From Pseudomonadota bacterium (GTDB taxonomy: Bacteria > Pseudomonadota > Gammaproteobacteria > Burkholderiales > Burkholderiaceae_C), in assembly GCA_963205335.1 (NCBI GenBank), contig CAUJIM010000038.1, positions 1-64,000 of the forward strand: a stretch of 64,000 nucleotides of DNA, written 5' to 3'. Numbering within the stretch: the first letter of the stretch is position 1; each line of letters opens with the position of its first letter. The position numbers and the translations under genes are program-made. A model generated the notes under the pieces. It searched no databases, was not told the DNA's origin, and was given only the letters and a program-made list of their open reading frames with translations. This document shows, in pieces, positions 33,153 to 39,477 of this stretch.

Positions 33153-33180
33153 GCTTTAGACAATGTATAGCATTGTTAAT
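33153..33180 (+). other. Internal dif-like site
   Basis: GCTTTAGACAA, core TGTATA (33164-33169), then GCATTGTTAAT. The XerC-side arm matches that of the right junction at 9 of 11 bases; the XerD-side arm is imperfect. It overlaps the last codons of the repressor gene. A tandem pair of Xer-integrated elements would leave exactly such a middle junction. Confidence 0.5.
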
Positions 33181-33518
33181 CCGCTAGCTATGATTCCGAT
33201 AGCGTCTATCAAATTCGCGTTGTAGCAAATAAGCAACGCTACCACCGCGCCACCGGCTAGGGCCTTTCCCAGTATCTCCCTGATCTGCTCGGCTTTTGGG
33301 CCTGTTCGATTCCGCTCGATCACTGCCCGTATCACTGCCTCGCGTGCATCTTCGTTCGCTATGTCTGCGAGCAGCGCTGCCGTTTCTGGCGATATATCGC
33401 GCGTTCCGTGCTTCATTTGTGATAGCGATTGCTTGCTCGTGCCGATTCGGCGGGCGAGTTCTGCATAGCTAGAGCAATTTTCTGCTGCTTTGTCAATTAG
33501 GGATTTCTCTGGATTCAT
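33156..33518 (-). CDS. Phage repressor-like HTH protein with membrane tail
   Basis: A 120-residue protein. The N-terminal helix-turn-helix is YAELARRIGTSKQSLSQMKHG (about 18-37 for the core). A DUF3693-like middle (ISPETAALLADIANEDAREAV) follows, and two hydrophobic helices at the C-terminus (AGGAVVALLICY and AIGIIASGLTMLYIV). Divergently transcribed from the ssDNA-binding gene across a region with two palindromic operators, the arrangement of an inovirus immunity repressor. Its stop lies within the internal dif-like site. Confidence 0.75.
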   Translation of the reverse strand: MNPEKSLIDKAAENCSSYAELARRIGTSKQSLSQMKHGTRDISPETAALLADIANEDAREAVIRAVIERNRTGPKAEQIREILGKALAGGAVVALLICYNANLIDAIGIIASGLTMLYIV

Positions 33519-33567
33519 GTCATCACCTTTGATTACTTACGATCGCGCTGTCATCAACATTGATGAC
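33519..33567. promoter_or_regulatory. Paired operators between repressor and early phage genes
   Basis: Two sites with the same design: GTCATCA-cctt-TGATTAC (33519-33536) and GTCATCA-acat-TGATGAC (33550-33567). Half-sites are 7 bp with 4-bp spacers, 31 bp apart (about three helical turns). The first abuts the repressor start codon, so the repressor probably controls itself and the rightward promoter. Confidence 0.65.
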
Positions 33568-33593
33568 GCATTCAAGCCTGAAAGAGCGCAGCC

Positions 33594-33893
33594 ATGATCA
33601 AAGTCCGCATTCTGTCCGACAAACTCAACGTGCTCAAGGGCACCGGCAAAGAGTCCGGCAAGCCCTACGAAATGCATATCCAGACGGCGTACGCCTACAC
33701 CGTCAACGACGCTGGCGAAGTCGCCGAAATCCCCGAGAAATTCGAGTTTGTCCTGCCCAAGGACTCCGACGGCTTCATCAGCAAGCCCTTGCCCCGTGGC
33801 GACTACACCATCAGTGCCAACGCCGTCTACATCGACCGCAACGGCCGCATGTCGATCAATCCCCGGCTCGTACCGGTCGCGGGGTCGAAATGA
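33594..33893 (+). CDS. Phage single-stranded DNA-binding protein (G5P-like)
   Basis: A 99-residue protein, IKVRILSDKLNVLKGTGKES at the start and DYTISANAVYIDRNGRMSI near the end, matching inovirus gene V-type helix-destabilising proteins. It coats progeny ssDNA before packaging and restrains replication. First gene of the rightward phage operon; ATG at 33594, next gene overlapping by 4 bp. Confidence 0.82.
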   Translation: MIKVRILSDKLNVLKGTGKESGKPYEMHIQTAYAYTVNDAGEVAEIPEKFEFVLPKDSDGFISKPLPRGDYTISANAVYIDRNGRMSINPRLVPVAGSK

Positions 33894-34102
33894 GTACCGG
33901 AGCCCTCTCCGAGTCGGCTCGCGCCGAGATTGACCAGCGCATTGCCACGACCGAGGTCATGAAAGCGCTCGTTCTCCTGCTCGCGCTGCATGAGTCCGCT
34001 GACTCCGTGGACCTGCGCGCCGACATGCGCGATGGCTTCTTGCAGCGCCTCGACGTCACCTATAGCGCCAAGGGCGTGCAGCTTGGGGGGTTCGGGCAGT
34101 GA
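33890..34102 (+). CDS. Hypothetical 70-residue phage protein
   Basis: MSTGALSESARAEIDQRIAT at the start, then a helical VMKALVLLLALHESADSVDL segment that is only weakly membrane-like. Chosen because the ATG overlaps the upstream stop (ATGA) and its own stop overlaps the next gene. No family recognised. Confidence 0.6.
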   Translation: MSTGALSESARAEIDQRIATTEVMKALVLLLALHESADSVDLRADMRDGFLQRLDVTYSAKGVQLGGFGQ

Positions 34103-34677
34103 TGGTTGCGGCGTTGTTCGTTCGTGCCGATAACCACTACGCTGAGTTTGGGGTTGATTGCTATGACATCGAGCGTGATGCGAGAACGTTCGACTTGTCG
34201 TGTCCTGTGATTGCGCATCCCCCTTGCCGATCGTGGTCGCGCATGCGGCATTTTTCGAGGCCTCGACCCGATGAAAAGGATTTGGCGCGGTGGGCGGTGT
34301 TTGTGGTTCGTCACTGTGGCGGCGTACTTGAGCATCCCTCTGGCTCGGCGCTGTTTCGTGAGCTTGGGCTACCCGCGCCATCCACTCCGGTACGCGATTC
34401 GTTCGGTGGGTGGGTGCTTCCGGTGTCACAGAAGTGGTTCGGCCATAGAGCGGAAAAGCGCACCTGGCTTTACATCGTCGGGTGTGATCCAGGCGCGATC
34501 CCTCGCATTCCGTTGGTTTTGGGAGAGGCGGAGCGTACCTGTGGTCTCTGGTCTGGCCGTGATCGATCCAGGGCGCGCAAGGAAATCGGTCCAGCAGAGC
34601 GTGAGCGCACGCCACCGGAGTTTGCGCGGTTCTTGGTCGACCTGGCGCGTTCGTGCGTTGTCGAGGTGGCTGCATGA
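34099..34677 (+). CDS. Methyltransferase-like phage protein of unknown function
   Basis: A 192-residue protein. CPVIAHPPCRSWSRMRHF (about 34-51) contains a Pro-Pro-Cys resembling catalytic motif IV of C5-cytosine methyltransferases. GGVLEHPSGSALFRELG (about 74-90), FGGWVLPVSQKWFGHRAEKR and the C-terminal ERTPPEFARFLVDLARSC also recall phage proteins of this kind. I see no S-adenosylmethionine-binding motif I, so activity is doubtful. GTG 34099 or ATG 34102 can start it. Located between the ssDNA-binding protein and rep. Confidence 0.6.
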   Translation: MMVAALFVRADNHYAEFGVDCYDIERDARTFDLSCPVIAHPPCRSWSRMRHFSRPRPDEKDLARWAVFVVRHCGGVLEHPSGSALFRELGLPAPSTPVRDSFGGWVLPVSQKWFGHRAEKRTWLYIVGCDPGAIPRIPLVLGEAERTCGLWSGRDRSRARKEIGPAERERTPPEFARFLVDLARSCVVEVAA

Positions 34678-35507
34678 CAGTCGCGACGGCGACGCACGCC
34701 AGCGACAGCCGCGCAGCGGCGGCGCTGGCGGGTGGCGTCGGCGCGGGGCTTGTCCCTTCTAAAACAAAGTGCCCGCGCACTCTCGGCGGCAAGATCAGCC
34801 AGCATCCCGAAGACCTTTTTGCCCGTCGTTTCGGCCGCATGCGTGTAGCGGTCTGGTCTGCCGGGCAAGGCCACGACGAGAGGTTCTCGGGCTGGTACGG
34901 ATGCCGTCCGTGGTTTGTCACGTTGACCTATCGGCCCGGGGTTGAATGGTCTGCCGATCACATTCGGCAGGCGATTCATACCTGCCGTAAATGGCTCAAG
35001 CGCCAGAACGGTGGCCCGCTCCGCTACGTCTGGGTGGCCGAACTCCAAAAGCGCGGCGCGGTGCACTACCACCTCATCGTCTACCTGCCCAAGCGCCTGT
35101 CGATGCCCAAGTGGGACAAGCAAGGCTGGTGGCCGCACGGCATGACGAACACGCAGGTTTCGCGCACCGGCGTCGCCTACCTCATGAAATACGTCAGCAA
35201 ATTCTCGCCGTTCCACGCCTTCCCAAAGGGAATGCGCCTCTACGGCATCGGAGGACTGAATGAACAAGCGCGATCCATTCGCACCTGGCGAAACCTGCCC
35301 GCGTGGGCCCGTGACCTCTACGGAGTTGGGGAGCTCACGCGCCGGGCGTGTGGTCTTGTGGTGCGAAGCACGGGGGAAATTCTTGCCTCACCTTGGGCCG
35401 TCCTGCGGGGAGCCGGGGGCCTGTGGCTGTACCTCGTGGGAGAACTACCGCCGCGATTTGCAGACGGGCCGTATAGCTCGCTCGACAGTCGGCCATGCGG
35501 TGCTTGA
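34674..35507 (+). CDS. HUH-type rolling-circle replication initiator
   Basis: A 277-residue Rep. The HUH motif is at His131/His133 in GAVHYHLIVYLPK. The catalytic tyrosines are in AYLMKYVSKF (Tyr169 and Tyr173, with Lys176). Upstream, WFVTLTYRPG (about 82) is motif 1 of the family. It nicks and joins the replicative form to drive viral-strand synthesis. ATG 34674 overlaps the previous stop. The N-terminal part (about residues 10-33) is encoded by a sequence shared with the left element. Confidence 0.88.
   Translation: MTVATATHASDSRAAAALAGGVGAGLVPSKTKCPRTLGGKISQHPEDLFARRFGRMRVAVWSAGQGHDERFSGWYGCRPWFVTLTYRPGVEWSADHIRQAIHTCRKWLKRQNGGPLRYVWVAELQKRGAVHYHLIVYLPKRLSMPKWDKQGWWPHGMTNTQVSRTGVAYLMKYVSKFSPFHAFPKGMRLYGIGGLNEQARSIRTWRNLPAWARDLYGVGELTRRACGLVVRSTGEILASPWAVLRGAGGLWLYLVGELPPRFADGPYSSLDSRPCGA
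34704..34770 (+). repeat. Putative origin sequence embedded in rep
   Basis: A 26-bp block (34704-34729) and a 25-bp block (34746-34770, GGGCTTGTCCCTTCTAAAAC onward) are repeated in inverted orientation at 32629-32743. A viral-strand origin within the rep gene is known for some Xanthomonas filamentous phages, as I recall. Confidence 0.5.
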
Positions 35508-35523
35508 GAGGGCAGGGCTGTGA
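35260..35523 (+). CDS. Out-of-phase overlapping ORF within rep (doubtful)
   Basis: 87 codons from ATG 35260, preceded by GGAGGA at ideal distance and ending in a TGATG overlap with another small frame. The product (MNKRDPFAPGETCPRGPV start, Cys-rich CGEPGACGCTSW later) matches nothing I know. The Shine-Dalgarno may be coincidental because the same bases encode the conserved Gly-Gly of Rep. Confidence 0.25.
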   Translation: MNKRDPFAPGETCPRGPVTSTELGSSRAGRVVLWCEARGKFLPHLGPSCGEPGACGCTSWENYRRDLQTGRIARSTVGHAVLERAGL

Positions 35524-35632
35524 TGGATTGGCTTTTCGTTCCTCGTGTCGTCGATTGTCGCAATCGTTTTTACGGTGGCCCGGGCCTGACGCACCCGATC
35601 CGCCTTTTCAACCCGCGTCGTAGGAGAAAACC

Positions 35633-35836
35633 ATGTTCCAAGCCTTCAAAACCCGCTATCTGGTGCCCGCTGGTGCTGGCCTGATGGTGCTCGCCGGTTC
35701 CGCTCACGCGGAAATCCCGACGGCTGTCACGACCGCCCTCAACGATCTGAGCACCGACGCGCTCACGGTCGCTGGCATCGTCCTCGCCGCCATCGTGGCG
35801 GTGTACGCCTTCAAGTTCATCCGCAAGGGCCTGTAA
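35633..35836 (+). CDS. Major coat protein (pVIII-like)
   Basis: A 67-residue precursor. The signal peptide (residues 1-26, cleavage after SAHA) leaves a mature protein of about 41 residues: an acidic start (EIPTAVTTALNDLSTDAL), a membrane helix (VAGIVLAAIVAVYAF) and a basic end (KFIRKGL). That is the textbook inovirus major coat design. GGAG 9 bp upstream of ATG 35633. The next frame starts at the stop (TAATG). Confidence 0.92.
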   Translation: MFQAFKTRYLVPAGAGLMVLAGSAHAEIPTAVTTALNDLSTDALTVAGIVLAAIVAVYAFKFIRKGL

Positions 35837-35973
35837 TGCCCGCGATAGTGGCGGCCCTGGCTGATATGGCGGTCAACGCCGGTATCGTCGCCGGGGCCGT
35901 CCTATCGGCGCGCGTTCTGCTCTTCACGACACGCTTCCTTCGTGAAGTGATCGACGGATGGCATACCAAGTAG
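35836..35973 (+). CDS. Small hydrophobic phage protein, 45 residues
   Basis: MPAIVAALADMAVNAGIVAG, then AVLSARVLLFTTRFLREVID. The ATG overlaps the coat stop (TAATG) and its end overlaps the next start. One membrane-compatible helix followed by a basic stretch. Plausibly a minor coat protein (pVII/pIX class); position and size are the only evidence. Confidence 0.5.
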   Translation: MPAIVAALADMAVNAGIVAGAVLSARVLLFTTRFLREVIDGWHTK

Positions 35974-36302
35974 GCCCCGCGTGCTACAGCACCGCAGTTC
36001 AGGCGGCGCAGGCGTCGGCGTCCGCGCAAGCGGGAGCCATCGTTCAGCACGGCGGGGCCGCCTACATGATCGAAGTCGCATCCGTGCATTCCGATGCGAT
36101 CGACTATGCCCTGCACCCCGTCTCTGGTGGTGCGGCAGTAACCCTCTCGGTGCCCTATAACGCGCAGCCCTGCGGCCTGTTGGCCTTGGACGATGGGCTT
36201 GCCTTCGGTTGGGGCATTGCAGCGGTCTGGCTGGGCGTCTACGCCCTGACGTTTATTGGCCGCGTGGTGGCCGGCAAGTGGGGAGCCGATGGCAACACCT
36301 GA
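35958..36302 (+). CDS. Phage protein with C-terminal membrane anchor
   Basis: A 114-residue protein. The Ala-rich soluble part (ACYSTAVQAAQASASAQAG) precedes SVPYNAQPCGLLAL and a membrane helix FGWGIAAVWLGVYALTFIG (about 82-100). Similar single-anchor proteins occupy this position in many proteobacterial inoviruses; function unassigned. ATG 35958 lies inside the previous small gene. Confidence 0.65.
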   Translation: MAYQVGPACYSTAVQAAQASASAQAGAIVQHGGAAYMIEVASVHSDAIDYALHPVSGGAAVTLSVPYNAQPCGLLALDDGLAFGWGIAAVWLGVYALTFIGRVVAGKWGADGNT

Positions 36303-36360
36303 GTTTTATGCGGCCTTCGTGGCCGTGCTGGGGGCCGTGTGGATTATCGTTTCTCGCTGA
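36289..36360 (+). CDS. 23-residue hydrophobic protein, candidate pVII/pIX
   Basis: MATPEFYAAFVAVLGAVWII plus VSR: almost wholly one transmembrane helix with a charged N-terminus and a basic end. It overlaps the preceding and following genes, as minor coat genes often do. Too short to be certain. Confidence 0.4.
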   Translation: MATPEFYAAFVAVLGAVWIIVSR

Positions 36361-37703
36361 TTGCTGCCCTGTATCTTGTTTGCGCGTCTTCGGCGCATGC
36401 CGGTTATGCGCAGTTGCGCCCGCCTGTCGGCTGGTCTCCTGGTGGTACTGGTGTCGGTGGTCAGTTCCTCGGCTCCGCGGCCAATGCATCGCAGTACCTT
36501 GGCGCGACTGTACAAACGGATGCGGCGCTCAGTGTCGGCGGTCGTAATGTGGTTGTGCCTGCGGCTTTGCGTTTTGCGGCGAACGCGCCCCAGATTGCGT
36601 CTGCTGTCCTTTTCGCTAATCCCGCCCTCCGCATAGGTGTGGGCATCGCGGCGTGGTTGGCTGCTGATTATTTGTGGGACGAAGGCATGGGTGCATGGCG
36701 TCGCTTGCAGGACGAAGCGACTGGTGATGGCGGCAAGCTCTGGCGCTCTCAATATTACGCCTCAGACCCATCTATCGGATGGCGCATGTCCAAGGCGGAT
36801 GCGTGTCAAGATGGGATTTCGTATCTCAACTCGCTGCACCCGAGTGAAGATCATCGGACGTTCACGCGTGTGCAGGATTCGAATTGCTTTGCCAATCGGG
36901 TTTTTAAGATTGGTGACCAGTGGTTCGACAACGGAGAGGAAAGCGCTGGCGGGCTTGAGAGCAAGCCTATGGAGACTGAGCCTTGCTTTCCGGGTTGGGA
37001 TTTAGTGGACGGAAGATGTCGTAGTCCTGCCTTGACAGAGCCTGAGTTTATCGATCAGGTTGGTTCGCGTCCGATGCCTGATTCCGTCCCGAGGGAGATT
37101 CCGCTGCCTTTGCCGATCGATCTACCAGTCATCAATCCTTCTTCCGGCACGTCGCCAGTGTCGCAGCCTCTTTTCATTCCTACGGGCGACCCTGTGCGCA
37201 ATCCGCATTACGACCCCGAGGCCGAACCCAGCCCGGAGAATCGCCCCTATATTCAACCCGGTGTTCGGGTGGTCCCTTCTCCTACGTCTGCCGAACCCTG
37301 GCGTGTCGATGTGCAGCCGGTAGACCGCCCGGTCGAATCCTCCGACCCAATGACCGCTCCGGAGTCCGAGACTGGCCCGAACGATGGCGACAAGCCCAAG
37401 GAAGAGACTCCGGGCTTGTGCGACATGTACCCCGATATTGCTGCCTGCCAAAAGATGGGCGATTTGGACGAGGTGCCGGTGGCGAACAAGACTGTTCCGC
37501 TGGCGATCAACCGTGAAGAGGGTTTCGGCCCTTCCGAGGGCACCTGTCCTGCACCCCGTCAATTCACGATCATGGGCAAGACCATGGCCTTCCGTTGGGA
37601 CCTGCTCTGCGATTTCGCTCAGGGCGTTCGCCCCGTCATCATCGGCATGGCCTACCTCGCCGCCGTGCTCGCGTTTTTGGGTCTATCTCGCAAGGGGTCA
37701 TAA
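36339..37703 (+). CDS. TspB-like phage adsorption protein (pIII equivalent)
   Basis: A 454-residue protein. The signal peptide (FSLIAALYLVCASSAHA) is cleaved near residue 21. A large extracellular part includes a Pro-rich linker (about 225-350), with a Cys-containing C-terminal domain (LCDMYPDIAACQKMGDLDEV, then CPAPRQFTIMGKTMAF). A single C-terminal anchor (VIIGMAYLAAVLAFLGL) ends in RKGS. This C-terminal pattern is that of the Neisseria TspB/inovirus attachment family. GTG start at 36339 inside the upstream 23-residue frame. Variable GC suggests exchange of the receptor-binding part. Confidence 0.8.
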   Translation: MDYRFSLIAALYLVCASSAHAGYAQLRPPVGWSPGGTGVGGQFLGSAANASQYLGATVQTDAALSVGGRNVVVPAALRFAANAPQIASAVLFANPALRIGVGIAAWLAADYLWDEGMGAWRRLQDEATGDGGKLWRSQYYASDPSIGWRMSKADACQDGISYLNSLHPSEDHRTFTRVQDSNCFANRVFKIGDQWFDNGEESAGGLESKPMETEPCFPGWDLVDGRCRSPALTEPEFIDQVGSRPMPDSVPREIPLPLPIDLPVINPSSGTSPVSQPLFIPTGDPVRNPHYDPEAEPSPENRPYIQPGVRVVPSPTSAEPWRVDVQPVDRPVESSDPMTAPESETGPNDGDKPKEETPGLCDMYPDIAACQKMGDLDEVPVANKTVPLAINREEGFGPSEGTCPAPRQFTIMGKTMAFRWDLLCDFAQGVRPVIIGMAYLAAVLAFLGLSRKGS

Positions 37704-38000
37704 ATGGATGGCATCGCAGCGTGGCTAGCGCGCATCTCCTGGCCACTGGTCACTCGTCTTATGGCCGCGCTTGGCGTCGGTTATGTCACGTATGAGGGGG
37801 CCGATACGGCGGTCACTACCGTTCTCAATGCGGCGAAGGGTGCGTTCATTGGCATCGGGTCGGAAGTGGTGAACCTGCTCGCCATGGCGGGATTCTTCGA
37901 AGCTATGGCGATCACCTCGGGCGGCATCGTCTCCGGTCTGGCTTGGATGACCCTTAAGCATTTCGCGTTGCAGACCACCGGCAGCACGGGGGGCGCATGA
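37704..38000 (+). CDS. DUF2523 minor coat protein (pVI-like)
   Basis: A 98-residue membrane protein with three hydrophobic segments (ISWPLVTRLMAALGVGYVTY, VNLLAMAGFFEAMAITSGGI, then a C-terminal helix). It matches DUF2523 proteins, which lie between the adsorption protein and Zot in inoviruses and probably cap the virion. Directly abuts the TspB-like gene and overlaps zot by 4 bp. Confidence 0.8.
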   Translation: MDGIAAWLARISWPLVTRLMAALGVGYVTYEGADTAVTTVLNAAKGAFIGIGSEVVNLLAMAGFFEAMAITSGGIVSGLAWMTLKHFALQTTGSTGGA

Positions 38001-39181
38001 TCACGTTGATCACCGGAGCACCTGGGTCTGGCAAGTCTGCCGCGTTGGTCTCGATGCTCGCCGAGTTGTCCCAAAATCGCCCGCTTTACTGCAACGGTAT
38101 CCCGGGTTTGAAGGTGCCTCACGTCGACCTCGAGAAGCCCGAGAATTGGCCGTCCGACGTGCCTGACGGTGCCATCGTCGTGATTGACGAAGTGCAACGC
38201 ATCTGGCGTCCGCGCGGCCCCGGTGTCAAGGTTCCTGACCACGTCGCCAAGCTGGAGACCCACCGGCATCGAGGGCTGGACTTCTACATCATCACGCAGG
38301 GGCCGAACCTCGTGGACACCAATGTCCGCGCCCTGGTCGGTCGCCACGTGCATCTGCGCGATCTAGGCATCCTCGGCCGCTGGTGGTACGAGTGGCCGGA
38401 AACCTGCGACAACTGCCGCACCGGCTGGAAGAACGCCCCGATCAAGAAGCGCTACCGCCTGCCAAAGCGCATTTTCGATCAGTACAAGAGCGCGTCGATC
38501 CACGTTAAGCCCGTGCGTTCGGTGCCGTGGATGCTCGCCGTCATGGTCGGTGCCTTGGTCGCGACGGGCACGCTTTCATGGGTTGCCTACAAGGGCATTT
38601 CCAAGCGCCTCGCGCCGGTGGAAGCCGTCAAGACACCCGCGACTACGGTAGCTGGCATGCCGCCGTCTGCTGTCCCGGTGGCCGCCAGACCCGCCCCGGC
38701 CATCAACGTCGGCCCGGTGGATGAGCGCGTGGGCTTCATGCCTCGTCTGTCGGGTAGACCGTGGACCGCGCCCGCGTTCGATGCTGTTCGTCAGGTGGTG
38801 CGCATGCCCGCCGTTGCGGGGGCGATCTGCACCAGCGAGCGCTGCGTGTGCGTCACCGATGCCGGTGAGCGCCTCGACCTGGCCGATCACGAGTGTCGCG
38901 AGTGGCTCAAGCTGCGTCCCTTCGACCCCTACCGCGAACCGCCTAGGCCCGTGGCTTCCTCGGCTGGCGCGGTCGCCGGTACTGCCGTGGCGAGTAGTCC
39001 AGCGAGCGCACCTGGAACTGCGCCTGTTCCTCAGGTGTCCGCAACCGTAGTCCCGATGCCTTCCGGCGTCTCGAACCCGCGCGCAGATAGCCTATTGCCT
39101 TCACCGCTGCCGCCAGGCTCACCAGTGCACCCAGGACCGCCCATGGGTGTCCTGACACCGATCGCGCAAGGTTTGCTATAG
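37997..39181 (+). CDS. zot: Zot-domain assembly ATPase (pI-like)
   Basis: A 394-residue inner-membrane protein. Walker A is TGAPGSGKS (residues 6-14) and Walker B AIVVIDEVQRIW (about 58-69). A single transmembrane helix lies near 176-200 (WMLAVMVGALVATGTLSWV), followed by a periplasmic Pro/Ala-rich tail. It drives phage extrusion. The domain name comes from V. cholerae zonula occludens toxin; toxin activity should not be assumed. Last gene of the rightward operon. Confidence 0.9.
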   Translation: MITLITGAPGSGKSAALVSMLAELSQNRPLYCNGIPGLKVPHVDLEKPENWPSDVPDGAIVVIDEVQRIWRPRGPGVKVPDHVAKLETHRHRGLDFYIITQGPNLVDTNVRALVGRHVHLRDLGILGRWWYEWPETCDNCRTGWKNAPIKKRYRLPKRIFDQYKSASIHVKPVRSVPWMLAVMVGALVATGTLSWVAYKGISKRLAPVEAVKTPATTVAGMPPSAVPVAARPAPAINVGPVDERVGFMPRLSGRPWTAPAFDAVRQVVRMPAVAGAICTSERCVCVTDAGERLDLADHECREWLKLRPFDPYREPPRPVASSAGAVAGTAVASSPASAPGTAPVPQVSATVVPMPSGVSNPRADSLLPSPLPPGSPVHPGPPMGVLTPIAQGLL

Positions 39182-39203
39182 CGTCCATGCGCGTGAGTCT
39201 ACG

Positions 39204-39420
39204 TGCTGGGGGTATCGGGGGATTCCCCCGATGTTCCCGTTCCGTCGCGCGACGTACCCCATGGCAAGGGGCACCAGGTGTCCAGCGCGCCCGCCGCTCT
39301 CATGTGGCTAGGTCGCCGCACATCCCTGCGGCATCCGCCCGCTTGCTTGTTGGTGAGGACCATCGCGGGCGTGCTGCTCGATCAGGCGCTGTGCTCATTC
39401 GCGCTTGAGAGCCGGTATTT
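39204..39420 (+). repeat. Terminal inverted repeat, right arm (phage intergenic region)
   Basis: Partner of 31505-31721 in inverted orientation. Contains the perfect hairpin ATCGGGGG-ATT-CCCCCGAT (39214-39232), a candidate packaging signal or minus-strand origin just downstream of zot, where filamentous phages carry their intergenic region. Confidence 0.7.
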
Positions 39421-39449
39421 CGGGGTACTGAGGACGTGTCGCGTATTCT

Positions 39450-39477
39450 GATTGAGACAATGTATATTATGTTAAAT
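39450..39477 (+). other. dif: Right junction: dif site
   Basis: GATTGAGACAA, core TGTATA (39461-39466), XerD arm TTATGTTAAAT. Core and XerD arm equal the E. coli/proteobacterial dif consensus, while the XerC arm is diverged and probably phage-derived. This should be the working chromosome dimer resolution site, placing the window at the replication terminus. Confidence 0.82.

Larger units (their letters stand above)
31371..33169 (-). mobile_element. Possible satellite or remnant element next to the phage
   Basis: A 1.8-kb stretch between the left and internal dif-like cores. It holds a XafT-like gene, an RHH gene and two hypotheticals on the minus strand. It has no replication or capsid genes of its own, yet carries a copy of the rep-embedded sequence and of the hairpin-bearing intergenic region, both inverted relative to the phage. 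It could equally be the leftward arm of a single phage genome. Confidence 0.4.
31360..39477 (+). mobile_element. Inovirus (filamentous phage) prophage integrated at dif
   Basis: About 8.1 kb bounded by dif-like sites. Rightward genes follow the filamentous phage order: ssDNA-binding protein, HUH Rep, signal-peptide major coat, small membrane proteins, TspB-like adsorption protein, DUF2523, Zot. A divergent repressor and leftward genes occupy the left end. There is no integrase, in line with XerC/XerD capture at dif. Base composition is visibly lower in GC than the flanks between about 33.2 and 37.7 kb. All recognisable morphogenesis genes appear intact. Confidence 0.9.

Noticed and set aside
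37997-39181. Zot as an enterotoxin
   Set aside because: The conserved part is the phage assembly ATPase with Walker motifs; nothing in the periplasmic tail indicates a toxin fragment.
38943-39188. 81-codon minus-strand frame at the end of zot with one hydrophobic segment and a basic tail
   Set aside because: Looks fairly protein-like, but it is antisense to the Pro-rich zot tail, has no ribosome binding site and no neighbour on that strand.
31360-39477. Search for an integrase or transposase gene in the prophage
   Set aside because: None found on either strand; dif-like junctions make host XerC/XerD the likely recombinase.
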